DNA of 64,000 nucleotides, from NCBI GenBank assembly GCA_035458585.1, contig DATHZN010000045.1, forward strand, positions 46,879 through 110,878, in the 5' to 3' direction. The notes under the pieces are model-generated. The model did not search any database. It was not told the origin of the DNA and saw nothing but the letters and a program-made list of their open reading frames with translations. Positions 25,326-33,531 of this stretch are shown in pieces. The position numbers and the translations under genes are program-made. This DNA comes from Marinobacterium_E sp035458585. GTDB lineage: Bacteria > Pseudomonadota > Gammaproteobacteria > Pseudomonadales > Balneatricaceae. Numbering within the stretch: the stretch's first letter is position 1; every line of letters begins with the position of its first letter.

Positions 25326-25984
25326 AGATCCGGGAATACCTCCGAAAAGTTATTCAGAATTTGAAAATCGCAATCACTCAGATCACGCGGCGGCCGCTGA
25401 CTGTCGGGCTGGGCGATCGTTAGCAGGTGTGCAATACCGTACAGACGTGCTGAACCCAGTACAGCGAGACTGTCATCCACCATTAATGTGCGCTGGGGGT
25501 CGAAGGGTTCTACCTCCTGCAACCTATGCCAGAAAGCCTGCTGCTCTTTGGGCGCACCAAAGTCATGGGAAGAGATGATGCGGTCCACCTCGTCCCCAAG
25601 CTGGGTATGTTTTAGCTTCAGGTCCACACCGCCACGATGGGAATTAGTAACAATTACCACACGCCGACCGCTCTGCTTCACTCTATGCAGAAATTCTGGG
25701 ACTGAATCGAGATAGCCGATTCTATCCGCCACTTGTGCTTTAAGCTCAGTGATCGGAAGGTCGAGTTCTTTCGACCAATAATCGAAACAGTACCATTGCA
25801 ATGTACCCGTCTCACGCATGATTCGCTCGTGTAACCAGAGACGGGCCTCATCTGGATCCATTGCGTTTTTCTCTGCATAGACCAGGGGTAGGAACTCCAG
25901 CCAGAAATGGCTATCAAAATGCAGATCCAATAATGTACCGTCCATATCAAGAAAGACGGTATCTATCTCTTGCCAATTTAGCAT
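25322..25984 (-). CDS. yrfG: HAD-family GMP/IMP nucleotidase YrfG
   Basis: 220 residues. HAD motif I DMDGTLLD, motif II VIVTNSH, motif III Lys in the KHTQL region and motif IV MVDDSLAVL are visible, with a helical cap between motifs I and II. E. coli YrfG dephosphorylates purine nucleoside monophosphates and lies in the same place before hslR. It starts the yrfG-hslR-hslO operon and is divergent from nudE by 42 bp. The E. coli igaA gene normally between nudE and yrfG is absent. Confidence 0.92.
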   Translation of the reverse strand: MLNWQEIDTVFLDMDGTLLDLHFDSHFWLEFLPLVYAEKNAMDPDEARLWLHERIMRETGTLQWYCFDYWSKELDLPITELKAQVADRIGYLDSVPEFLHRVKQSGRRVVIVTNSHRGGVDLKLKHTQLGDEVDRIISSHDFGAPKEQQAFWHRLQEVEPFDPQRTLMVDDSLAVLGSARLYGIAHLLTIAQPDSQRPPRDLSDCDFQILNNFSEVFPDL

Positions 25985-26026
25985 AATCAGGGAACACTCA
26001 AGGTTCAGCCGAGAAAGATAATAAGT

Positions 26027-26575
26027 ATGCCCATCAAACCCGAAATTTTGAAGCTGAGTCGGCCAGAGCGCTCAAGACTCTTCCATGTAGAACAGGTTCA
26101 CCTTCGCTTCAGCAATGGCGAGGAGCGCATGTTTGAGCGTTTAATTACTCCGCCTAGAGGCGCTGTAATGGTTATAGCCCTTGATGCGGACGACAATCTA
26201 CTGTTGATTCGTGAGTACGCAGCCGGTTTAGATGAGTATGTTCTAACGCTACCCAAGGGCGTTATCGATCCGGGTGAGACGGCACTTGAAGCGGCCAACC
26301 GAGAACTTCAGGAAGAAGCCGGTCACGCGGCGCGCAAACTCCACCCTCTGAAGCGAATCAGTGCTGCTCCCAACTACATGGGCCACATGCTCGATCTGGT
26401 CATTGCCGAGGATCTCTATCCCAGTAAGCTAGAGGGCGACGAGCCAGAGCCGCTGGAGGTTGTTCGTTACCCTCTTTCACAGGTCGATGAGCTGATTACA
26501 CAAGCAGATTTCCACGAAGGGCGTGCAATTGCAGCACTCTACCTTTTAAAGAACTGGCTGAAAGAGCGACACTGA
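26027..26575 (+). CDS. nudE: ADP compounds hydrolase NudE
   Basis: 182 residues with a complete Nudix box: G-x5-E-x7-REL-x-EE-x-G in the segment GVIDPGETALEA through NRELQEEAGHA. NudE hydrolyses ADP-ribose, NADH, Ap2A and Ap3A. The length, the MVIALDADDNLLLIREY strand pair before the box, and the position divergent from yrfG-hslR-hslO agree with the E. coli gene. Confidence 0.93.
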   Translation: MPIKPEILKLSRPERSRLFHVEQVHLRFSNGEERMFERLITPPRGAVMVIALDADDNLLLIREYAAGLDEYVLTLPKGVIDPGETALEAANRELQEEAGHAARKLHPLKRISAAPNYMGHMLDLVIAEDLYPSKLEGDEPEPLEVVRYPLSQVDELITQADFHEGRAIAALYLLKNWLKERH

Positions 26576-26651
26576 ACTCGACAACCGCTGGCAAAGCGTC
26601 TGGAAAAAACAACGCGCCGCAAAACCCGGAACAATGCGAGTGCTGAGCGTA

Positions 26652-26930
26652 TCAACCCGCCTTGCACGCCAGCGTGCCAGCCATAATTACCTGCTCCACT
26701 TTTGTTTCAAAAGCTGAGTCACCTGTCTCCATCCGCATAATCCGGGTCACTTCGTTGTCACTGAAGCGTTCATGGACGTAGTCAGAGAGACAGTTACATT
26801 GCGCTTCGCTCCCCCCGCCCGCAATACAACCATCACGGAAAGGTTCCCATGTCTTAGAGGCGAGATACTGAGTCTTCACCACATAGATACCCAGCATAAC
26901 GATACTGATCCAAACCAGTACTTTTGACAT
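26652..26930 (-). CDS. Small membrane-anchored or secreted protein with Cys-x-Cys, unknown function
   Basis: 92 residues from ATG 26930 (AAGG 7 nt upstream). One N-terminal hydrophobic segment (SKVLVWISIVMLGIYVV) is followed by a short polar domain with CIAGGGSEAQCNCLSDYV and a last Cys near the C-terminus (TLACKAG), so four cysteines that could pair in the periplasm. No family recognised. It converges with nudE and is divergent from sodB. Confidence 0.7.
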   Translation of the reverse strand: MSKVLVWISIVMLGIYVVKTQYLASKTWEPFRDGCIAGGGSEAQCNCLSDYVHERFSDNEVTRIMRMETGDSAFETKVEQVIMAGTLACKAG

Positions 26931-27082
26931 AACCACACCTTGTAATCGAAATGAGCGGCCCAATTGTAAAAGTATCGGCTGCGGGCGCCAGCTTACTTTA
27001 GTTGCACCCGCACTTAAATGAGACGAGGTGGCACAACTTGGGGTTCACCTAGTCTTTATACGGTTTAAGTATGGCCAAAGGG

Positions 27083-27091
27083 TGCTATTAT
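27083..27091 (+). promoter_or_regulatory. Possible extended -10 of sodB
   Basis: TGC followed by TATTAT, about 52 bp before the sodB start. The extended -10 form is reasonable, but the upstream TTTAAG at 16 bp spacing is a poor -35 match. No Fur box was recognised by eye. Confidence 0.35.
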
Positions 27092-27143
27092 ATCGCCACG
27101 TTTTTCATGCTTAACACAACAACAGTTGATCACGGAGCAAACC

Positions 27144-27728
27144 ATGAGCTTTGAACTGCCAGCACTGCCTTACGCTAAAGACGCACTGGAGCCACACATC
27201 TCTGCTGAGACTTTGGAATTTCACCACGGCAAACACCACAACACCTACATCGTTAAACTTAACGGTCTGGTTCCTGGTACAGATTACGAAGGTAAATCCC
27301 TAGAAGAGATCATTATGTCAGCACCAGCGGGTGGCGTTTTTAACAACGCGGCTCAAGTGTGGAACCACACTTTCTACTGGCACTGCCTGTCTCCAAACGG
27401 TGGCGGTGAACCTACTGGTGCAGTTGCCGACGCAATCAATGCCAAGTGGGGTTCTTTTGAAAAGTTCCAGGAAGAGTTCAACGACAAAGCCGTTAACAAC
27501 TTCGGTTCATCTTGGACTTGGCTGGTTAAAAACGCTGACGGCTCACTGGAGATCGTTAACACCAGCAACGCAGGTACTCCAATGACGGCTGGCCAGACGG
27601 CTATTCTGACTGTCGACCTCTGGGAGCACGCCTACTACATTGACTACCGCAATGTACGCCCAGACTACCTGAAAGGTTTCTGGTCTCTGGTCAACTGGGA
27701 ATTCGCTAACGCGAACCTCGCTGCATAA
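27144..27728 (+). CDS. sodB: Iron superoxide dismutase
   Basis: 194 residues; ATG 27144 with GGAG at 6 nt. Metal ligands are the His of EFHHGKHHNTY, the His of VWNHTFYWHCL, and Asp and His of DLWEHAYYIDY. The Gln in FNNAAQVWNH is the position that marks Fe-type rather than Mn-type enzymes. No leader peptide, so cytosolic. Monocistronic, ended by a strong terminator. Confidence 0.96.
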   Translation: MSFELPALPYAKDALEPHISAETLEFHHGKHHNTYIVKLNGLVPGTDYEGKSLEEIIMSAPAGGVFNNAAQVWNHTFYWHCLSPNGGGEPTGAVADAINAKWGSFEKFQEEFNDKAVNNFGSSWTWLVKNADGSLEIVNTSNAGTPMTAGQTAILTVDLWEHAYYIDYRNVRPDYLKGFWSLVNWEFANANLAA

Positions 27729-27745
27729 TAAGCACTTTAATTGAC

Positions 27746-27775
27746 AAAAAGGGGAGTTCAGACTCCCCTTTTTTT
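27746..27775 (+). terminator. Intrinsic terminator of sodB
   Basis: Stem AAAAAGGGGAGT / ACTCCCCTTTTT (27746-27757 and 27762-27773) with TCAG loop and a T run to 27775, 18 bp after the stop codon. Confidence 0.92.
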
Positions 27776-27950
27776 ATTACAGGTCGTCGCGTTTGACTGA
27801 CGCCGATCCTTAACGATTGACTCACACATTCAGCCCCCCGGCGGCTAGCACGGCCTCAATTTGAAGGGGCACGGGCGCTAACCCCTCACCAGAAAATTAG
27901 CGTAACATCCTCCGTAGAAACCCTGTAACACTGCACTATTGGATAAGTAC

Positions 27951-30413
27951 ATGACTCTCGACACAGACCGTCCAGAACAGTTGGTAAATCAAATGACACT
28001 GGAGGAGCAAGTCAGTCTTCTCTCTGGTGAGGACTTCTGGTCACTGGCCGCCATTCCCCGTTTGGGCATTAATAAGCTACGTGTTTCCGATGGACCTAAC
28101 GGTGCGCGGGGTGCTGGATCACTGGTCGGAGGAGTCACCGCCGCTTGCTTCCCCTGCGGGATCAGTTTGGGAGCGACCTGGAATCCGGATCTGGTAGAAC
28201 AGGTTGGTAAGGCGATCGCACAAGAAGTTAAATCGAAACAGGCGCATGTATCGCTTGCACCTACGGTGAATATTCAGCGCACTTGTACTAATGGCCGCAA
28301 CTTTGAATGTTACTCCGAGGATCCAGAGTTGGCCGCAGCACTGGCAACCGCCTACATTAAAGGCCAAAAGTCAGAACGCGTTGCATCGACGATCAAACAC
28401 TTTGCAGGTAACGAAAGTGAGATTGAGCGCACGACTATCAGCTCAAAGGTTGATGAGCGAACACTTCGCGAAATCTACCTGCGCCCATTTGAAGATGCGG
28501 TTAAAAAAGCCGGCACCTGGTCAATGATGTCCTCTTACAATAAGCTCAATGGAACCTACGCTGCCGAGCATCAGTGGTTACTCACTCAGGTTCTACGTAA
28601 AGAGTGGGGTTTCGATGGGGCACTGACCTCTGACTGGTTTGGCTCGCGCACAACTGCCGCCACTATCAACGCCGGTCTGGATATCGAGATGCCAGGGCCA
28701 ACCCGCGACCGTGGCGAAAAGCTAGTCGCTGCCGTTGAGGCCGCAGAGGTGAGCCGCGAGCAGGTGCGTGAGCTAGCGTTGAACGTACTCCGCCTAATGG
28801 AGCGTGTCGGTTCTCTTGATGATAACCGTCCCTTCCAGGAAGTCGCTGATAATCGTCCTGAGCATCGAGCACTCATCCGTAAAGCGGGCGCAGAGGGTAC
28901 GGTGCTGTTAAAGAATGACAAGCAGGTGTTACCGCTTACAACAAAGCGATCAGGCAAGATTGCTGTGATTGGTCCGAACGCAAAGGCTGCTCAGATTATG
29001 GGCGGAGGCTCGGCGCAGTTGAACCCCCATTACGCTGTATCACCCTGGCAAGGTCTGGTGAATCGCTTGGGAGAAGAGTCGCTTCTATTTGCACAAGGGT
29101 GCAGCAACTACCGCTTTGAACCGCTCTATCGCGAACCGATGGAAGTTCAATACTTCGCTAATTGCGACTTATCTGGTGAACCTGTTCACACGGAGACGAT
29201 GAGCGAAGCCATTGCATTTTGGATCCCACCATTCGGCGGCGATAAGGTCGACCCGGAGAATTTCTCTGCACGGATCACCAGTCGATTCACTGCTCTCGCT
29301 GAGGGTACACACCATATCGGTTTCCACTCAGCTGGATACGCAAAAATCTATCTCGACGACGAACTGATTCTCGATCTGACCGACCGCTGGACCAAAGGTC
29401 GCACCTTCTTTGAAGAGGGGTGCGACGAGGTCACAGTACCAATAGAGCTGCGAGTCGGTCAGGAGTACCAGATTCGCATCGACTTTAAGTGTAAACGCGG
29501 TGATAACCTCTTCATGGCGGCCTGGCGCCTTGGACTCTCAAAACCTCTGACAGATGTGGATATCGAGGCAGCTGTCAGTGTCGCAGCTTCTGCAGATACG
29601 GCACTGATCTTTGCCGGTCGCACAGGCGAGTGGGATACTGAAGGCAGTGACCTAGAGGATATTAGACTACCCGGGCGACAGGATGAACTGATCAGCAAGG
29701 TGCTGAGGGCCAACCCCAATACTGTCGTTGTGCTGCAGACCGGTGGTCCGGTTGAAATGCCTTGGATAGAAGCAGCTCCTGCAGTACTTCAAGCCTGGTA
29801 CCCGGGTCAGGAGTGTGGCAATGCCCTTGCGGATGTTCTGTTTGGCGACGTTGAACCCACCGGCCGACTGCCTCAGAGCTTTCCGGTTAAATTGGAGGAC
29901 AACCCCACCGCAATTGGTGATCCCCTCGTATATCCGGGTGAAGGTGGTGAAGTTGAGTATCGTGAGAAACTCAATATCGGTTATCGACACTATGATGCGA
30001 CAGGAATTAAGCCTCTCTTCCCTTTCGGTTATGGATTGAGCTTTAGCGAATTCTCGCTGAGTGATTTAAACGCCGCCGTTCGTGGCGACGGAAGTGTCAC
30101 GGCTCAAGTTAAACTGACTAATACTGGAGAGAAGCGGAGTACAACCGTAGTTCAGTTATATACATCCGAGCTGAACGCCAAGGTCGAGCGCCCAGTTAAA
30201 GAGCTCAAACAGTTCAAGAAACTGACCCTGAATGCTGGTGAGAGCACAGACGTTAAATTCACGTTAACGCTTCGTGATTTCGCTTATTGTGACGTCGAGG
30301 CGAGGGGCTGGCGTATAGACGCTGGTCAGTTCCGACTGAACGTTGGTTTTAATGCTGAGCAAATTGATCAGAGCTGTGATGTTGAACTCGACGCACAATT
30401 CGAAAGTTACTAA
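27951..30413 (+). CDS. Family GH3 beta-glucosidase with PA14 insert
   Basis: 820 residues from ATG 27951 (GGA 7 nt upstream; TTG 27939 is a weaker option). Order: (beta/alpha)8 barrel (residues 1-300) with KHFAGNESE and the nucleophile Asp of LTSDWFGS near residue 227; the alpha/beta sandwich split by a PA14-like insert (about 385-520: FTALAEGTHHIGFHSAGYAKIYLDD); GRTGEWDTEGSDLEDIRLPG with the acid/base Glu; and a C-terminal fibronectin-III-like domain. PA14-bearing GH3 enzymes usually act on beta-glucosides. No signal peptide, so it would hydrolyse imported or intracellular glycosides; no transporter lies beside it. Confidence 0.9.
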   Translation: MTLDTDRPEQLVNQMTLEEQVSLLSGEDFWSLAAIPRLGINKLRVSDGPNGARGAGSLVGGVTAACFPCGISLGATWNPDLVEQVGKAIAQEVKSKQAHVSLAPTVNIQRTCTNGRNFECYSEDPELAAALATAYIKGQKSERVASTIKHFAGNESEIERTTISSKVDERTLREIYLRPFEDAVKKAGTWSMMSSYNKLNGTYAAEHQWLLTQVLRKEWGFDGALTSDWFGSRTTAATINAGLDIEMPGPTRDRGEKLVAAVEAAEVSREQVRELALNVLRLMERVGSLDDNRPFQEVADNRPEHRALIRKAGAEGTVLLKNDKQVLPLTTKRSGKIAVIGPNAKAAQIMGGGSAQLNPHYAVSPWQGLVNRLGEESLLFAQGCSNYRFEPLYREPMEVQYFANCDLSGEPVHTETMSEAIAFWIPPFGGDKVDPENFSARITSRFTALAEGTHHIGFHSAGYAKIYLDDELILDLTDRWTKGRTFFEEGCDEVTVPIELRVGQEYQIRIDFKCKRGDNLFMAAWRLGLSKPLTDVDIEAAVSVAASADTALIFAGRTGEWDTEGSDLEDIRLPGRQDELISKVLRANPNTVVVLQTGGPVEMPWIEAAPAVLQAWYPGQECGNALADVLFGDVEPTGRLPQSFPVKLEDNPTAIGDPLVYPGEGGEVEYREKLNIGYRHYDATGIKPLFPFGYGLSFSEFSLSDLNAAVRGDGSVTAQVKLTNTGEKRSTTVVQLYTSELNAKVERPVKELKQFKKLTLNAGESTDVKFTLTLRDFAYCDVEARGWRIDAGQFRLNVGFNAEQIDQSCDVELDAQFESY

Positions 30414-30652
30414 ACACTGGCCTTTAAAGGTCATCAAAGGCATCTCAGGACTTCGCTTTGAATTTCGATTTGTCTCAGCTCACTCGGCTAATAACGTTCA
30501 ATCTGAATCTCTGATCGATGATTACACAAAGTCCTGACGGTATGTTTGCGTGTATCGGATTGGCGCATCGATTATCCGAAAACCCAGACAAATAATGGAG
30601 CGTGGAGGCCAGCGGTTCTGGGATGGGTGCTTGACGACAAATGTGTCAAAAA

Positions 30653-30665
30653 GGGGTCTGACCCC
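30653..30665. repeat. GGGGTCTGACCCC palindrome followed by T-run on the minus strand
   Basis: A 13-bp dyad 2 bp beyond the stop codon of the leftward oxygenase gene. On the minus strand it reads GGGGTCAGACCCC followed by TTTTTGACA. I recall this string as a dispersed palindrome in many gammaproteobacteria, often near REP-associated transposases. It could also act as a short terminator for the fdh operon. Confidence 0.5.
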
Positions 30666-30667
30666 AT

Positions 30668-31300
30668 TTAGAGGAATTGTGATTTATTCTGCACTACGAC
30701 GTTGAAGGATATTGAGAGTCGGGGATCATCTGACATATTAGGATGAACGAAGTGGTGCACAAATGCGGGCCAGAGGAAGAGCTCACCTGCCTCGGGCAGA
30801 CGGCGATACTCTGGATCGAACTGTCCGTCATTACGCAAGGCTCCCATGTTTGCCGATCCCCTGGGGTCAAAAAAGCTGATCGCGCCAGGATTGATATCAT
30901 TGCGTGCTCTATCTGACTGAGGTTGAGCTGGAACACTCAGATAGTAGGTACCCGATAACCATGAATGTGGATGATTATGTAAATTGTGATAATCCCCTTT
31001 GGCATTCACATTCGGCCAGCCCTGTAGACTCACTTGTGGCATTTTATCCATGCCTGACTCTTGTACATAGTCGGCTATTGCGCGCATTACACACTGTTGC
31101 AACCAGCCGATAGCGGGGTGATTGAGCTCAAAAAGATTTTGCTGCAAGTAACTGGTCGTCAGCTGGTCTTGCTTAGCATTCGCCTGCAGTAGAAGTGATG
31201 CGAGAATCGGATTGGCCGCTTCAGCGCCAGGTAGACGGATAGACATAAACAGTGTCGGCCAGAGCCTTTGGAACTCAGCTTCACCGCTTACCCGCTGCAT
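30668..31300 (-). CDS. Putative 2OG-Fe(II) oxygenase (TIGR02466-like)
   Basis: 210 residues from ATG 31300, which overlaps the tusA stop by one base. The C-terminal half has HNHPHSWLSGTYYLSVP, then AISFFDPRG, then GELFLWPAFVHHFVHPN and ISISFNVVV, a double-stranded beta-helix pattern with metal-binding His and the usual late Arg-x-Ser-like segment (DPRLSISFN). Members of this family are widespread and uncharacterised; protein or small-molecule hydroxylation is only presumed. It is the last gene of the formate dehydrogenase operon here, which is unexpected. Confidence 0.78.
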   Translation of the reverse strand: MQRVSGEAEFQRLWPTLFMSIRLPGAEAANPILASLLLQANAKQDQLTTSYLQQNLFELNHPAIGWLQQCVMRAIADYVQESGMDKMPQVSLQGWPNVNAKGDYHNLHNHPHSWLSGTYYLSVPAQPQSDRARNDINPGAISFFDPRGSANMGALRNDGQFDPEYRRLPEAGELFLWPAFVHHFVHPNMSDDPRLSISFNVVVQNKSQFL

Positions 31301-31557
31301 CAGACCAACCTTATCCGATAGCGTAAGACACCTGCACCCTCTTCTTCGATGGAGAGCATTTCGTGCCCGGCAATCTCGCACAGGGAGTTCAAGTCGCGAC
31401 GACCACTCGGGTCATCTGTTAAGAAGTCGACGGTCGTACCGCTGGGGAGACCAGCGGTACGTTTCTTCAGTCTTAGAATGGGCAATGGGCAGATCAGGCC
31501 GACAGCATCGACCTGTAATACCTCAGCCTTCTCAGTTAAGTCGGACGCTGGTTGCAC
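31300..31557 (-). CDS. tusA: TusA/SirA-family sulfur carrier in the fdh operon
   Basis: TusA fold with the CPxP motif in VGLICPLPILRLKK, the Cys carrying the transferred sulfur. GTG 31557, with GAGG 5 nt upstream, gives 85 residues, close to the family length; ATG 31593 gives 97 residues but lacks a ribosome site and would overlap the preceding small gene more. TusA relatives accept sulfur from IscS. In this operon it may pass sulfur toward FdhD and the bis-MGD cofactor, an inference from position. The 3' end is coupled to the oxygenase gene. Confidence 0.82.
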   Translation of the reverse strand: MQPASDLTEKAEVLQVDAVGLICPLPILRLKKRTAGLPSGTTVDFLTDDPSGRRDLNSLCEIAGHEMLSIEEEGAGVLRYRIRLV

Positions 31558-31660
31558 TGCTACCTCGCTCGGCGGCCGACCAACCAAACTCATTTAGCAC
31601 TGAAGGCGCTGCAAAAGCGATGACCAGTGCTACGGCAAATGCGCAGAGCATAGCTTTCAC
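31532..31660 (-). CDS. 42-residue membrane protein coupled to the FDH gamma gene
   Basis: Starts at GTG 31660, overlapping the gamma-subunit stop in GTGA, with GGAGG 6 nt upstream, about the best ribosome site in the operon. The product has Lys at position 2, one hydrophobic helix (residues 3-22, MLCAFAVALVIAFAAPSVL) and a polar tail NEFGWSAAERGSSATSVRLN. It ends inside the tusA gene in another frame. The helix-plus-tail could be an accessory membrane subunit of the formate dehydrogenase or a signal-anchored assembly factor. Too short for default gene finding. Confidence 0.72.
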   Translation of the reverse strand: MKAMLCAFAVALVIAFAAPSVLNEFGWSAAERGSSATSVRLN

Positions 31661-32829
31661 GATGAACCTCCTTTGCCCTGTTTCGCTTCAACTTCAGCTA
31701 CCCAGAGATCATGGTGCTGACGCGCCCATTCAAGGTCGACCTGTCCATTACCCATGGCGTCGAATGCACCCTCCATACCGACAGAACCGATATAAATGTG
31801 GGCAATGATTGCCAGCATCATGACGAAGGCAACAATAGAGTGCCAGATATTGGCGTATTGCATCTCTTCGTGCGGCAGCAACACCGTCGGTAAATCAGTG
31901 CCCGCAACCGAGTTAATGAGTGCAAAGGTTTTTGCAAACATAGGAAGCTCGAACGGAAACAACAGCGACAAACCTGATAGTGATACGGAGAAGCCCATTA
32001 TCATGACAGTCCAGAAAATGATTTTCTGACCTGCGTTAAACTTCTTCGCAGACGGGTGAGATTTGGTAAAGATACCACCCCCCGCCAACAACCACTTGAT
32101 ATCTAGCTTGTTTGGAATATTGTGCGCAACCCACATAAAGAAGGTCATCACCAGTCCAATCATGAAGGCCCAAGCGATGTTGTTATGAATAAATTTAGAG
32201 CCTGCTGCAAGCGTTGCAAACGCCTCAGGCCCGATGACGGGGATCAAGAACTTCCGTCCCATCAACACCAGCAATCCAGTCACACCAAGCGCAATGAAAG
32301 AGCCAGCCAACAACCAGTGGCCAAAACGTTCGATTGCTTTGAAGCGCTCTATCGTGGTGCCTGCGGGTCCTCCATCAATCATGATACGACCACGCACAAA
32401 GTAGAATATAATCAGCAAACCGATGATGCCCAAGAGTGCACCACCGCCATAGGTGATCATGGGCCCTTCACGCAGTTTGTACCATGGCATGCCCGCATCC
32501 TGAATCAGGACAGCTGCGGCTGGACCACGCTGCTGCAGTGTAGGTTCAATCTCATTGTATCGAATTGCGCGGTAAACCTCAGAATCTGAAGTACCGCCAT
32601 TGGTACCGAGTTGATCAGTGATCGCCTTGGCGCGACTGGGGTCACCGATGTTTTCAGACCTGAAGCGCTCGTCAACGTCTAGCTGCGCTTGACGCGCCAT
32701 GATGTCTTGCAGTGTCTGAGCACCGCCAGTTGATGACCGATCGACGACAGGTGCCGCCTCGTTAGCCCAACTGGTGTTAAACAGTGATGCTACCAATAGA
32801 AAGGCAACAGTTACCGCTTTGAAGTTCAT
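31657..32829 (-). CDS. Formate dehydrogenase gamma subunit, cytochrome b
   Basis: 390 residues from ATG 32829 (GGAG 7 nt upstream). An N-terminal leader (VTVAFLLVASLFNTSWANE) precedes a periplasmic stretch of about 100 residues, then five hydrophobic segments. Candidate haem ligands are His in ERFGHWLL (about 172), FIHNNIAW (about 211), NIWHSIVAF (about 327) and IAHIYIG (about 340). It anchors the enzyme and passes electrons to quinone. The extra N-terminal segment with cleavable leader is seen in FdoI-like proteins of many proteobacteria. Third structural gene after fdhA and fdh3B. Confidence 0.93.
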   Translation of the reverse strand: MNFKAVTVAFLLVASLFNTSWANEAAPVVDRSSTGGAQTLQDIMARQAQLDVDERFRSENIGDPSRAKAITDQLGTNGGTSDSEVYRAIRYNEIEPTLQQRGPAAAVLIQDAGMPWYKLREGPMITYGGGALLGIIGLLIIFYFVRGRIMIDGGPAGTTIERFKAIERFGHWLLAGSFIALGVTGLLVLMGRKFLIPVIGPEAFATLAAGSKFIHNNIAWAFMIGLVMTFFMWVAHNIPNKLDIKWLLAGGGIFTKSHPSAKKFNAGQKIIFWTVMIMGFSVSLSGLSLLFPFELPMFAKTFALINSVAGTDLPTVLLPHEEMQYANIWHSIVAFVMMLAIIAHIYIGSVGMEGAFDAMGNGQVDLEWARQHHDLWVAEVEAKQGKGGSS

Positions 32830-32875
32830 AAGAGCACTCCAATAGAATCCACTAAATGAAGCAGTTAGAGATAAA

Positions 32876-32897
32876 CCGGGGCCCAAGAGGGCCCCGG
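32876..32897 (-). other. GC-rich intercistronic hairpin between beta and gamma genes
   Basis: CCGGGGCCC / GGGCCCCGG, 9-bp perfect stem, AAGA loop, 13 bp after the beta-subunit stop. No strong U-tract follows on the minus strand, so partial termination or 3'-end protection of the upstream message is more likely than full termination. Confidence 0.7.
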
Positions 32898-32910
32898 CAC
32901 AAAGCCCGAA

Positions 32911-33516
32911 TTAGGCTTTCTTCTCGTAGGCTGTACCCCAACCCCATGCACCAGAACCGAAACCTCGGTTGATGATACGCTGGCGATAGATGTCTGCCAC
33001 TTCATTACCGTCGCCGGCCAACAAAGCTTTTGTAGAACACATCTCAGCACAGATGGGTAATTTACCCTCTGCGATGCGGTTGCGTCCGTACTTAGCAAAC
33101 TCTACGGTTGAGTTATCCTCTTCCGGACCACCTGCACAGAATGTGCACTTGTCCATCTTGCCTCGGCTACCAAAGTTACCCGCCTGCGGGAACTGTGGAG
33201 CGCCGAATGGGCAAGCGTAGAAGCAGTAGCCACATCCAATACAGAGATCCTTAGAGTGCAACACGATGCCGTCTTCAGTCTGGTAGAAACAATCCACCGG
33301 ACAGACTGCCATACAAGGCGCGTCTGAACAGTGCATACAAGCTACCGAGATTGAACGTTCACCTGGTTTACCATCTTCGATGGTAACCACGCGACGACGG
33401 TTAATGCCCCAAGGGACCTCATGCTCATTTTTACAAGCCGTGACGCAAGCATTACATTCGATGCAGCGTTCGGCGTCGCAAAGGAACTTTGCGCGTGCTT
33501 GTCCTTCAAGTGCCAT
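32911..33516 (-). CDS. fdh3B: Formate dehydrogenase iron-sulfur beta subunit (FDH3 type)
   Basis: 201 residues, four [4Fe-4S] cluster motifs: CIECNACVTACKNEH, CMHCSDAPCMAVCPVD, CIGCGYCFYACPFG and the split CTFC...CAEMC. These relay electrons from the molybdo/tungstopterin subunit to the cytochrome b subunit. It lacks the C-terminal membrane helix of FdnH/FdoH, so it is the short FDH3-type version. GGAGG lies ahead of ATG 33516, and the alpha gene ends 15 bp upstream. Confidence 0.95.
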   Translation of the reverse strand: MALEGQARAKFLCDAERCIECNACVTACKNEHEVPWGINRRRVVTIEDGKPGERSISVACMHCSDAPCMAVCPVDCFYQTEDGIVLHSKDLCIGCGYCFYACPFGAPQFPQAGNFGSRGKMDKCTFCAGGPEEDNSTVEFAKYGRNRIAEGKLPICAEMCSTKALLAGDGNEVADIYRQRIINRGFGSGAWGWGTAYEKKA

Positions 33517-33531
33517 CTTCTACACCTCCTT

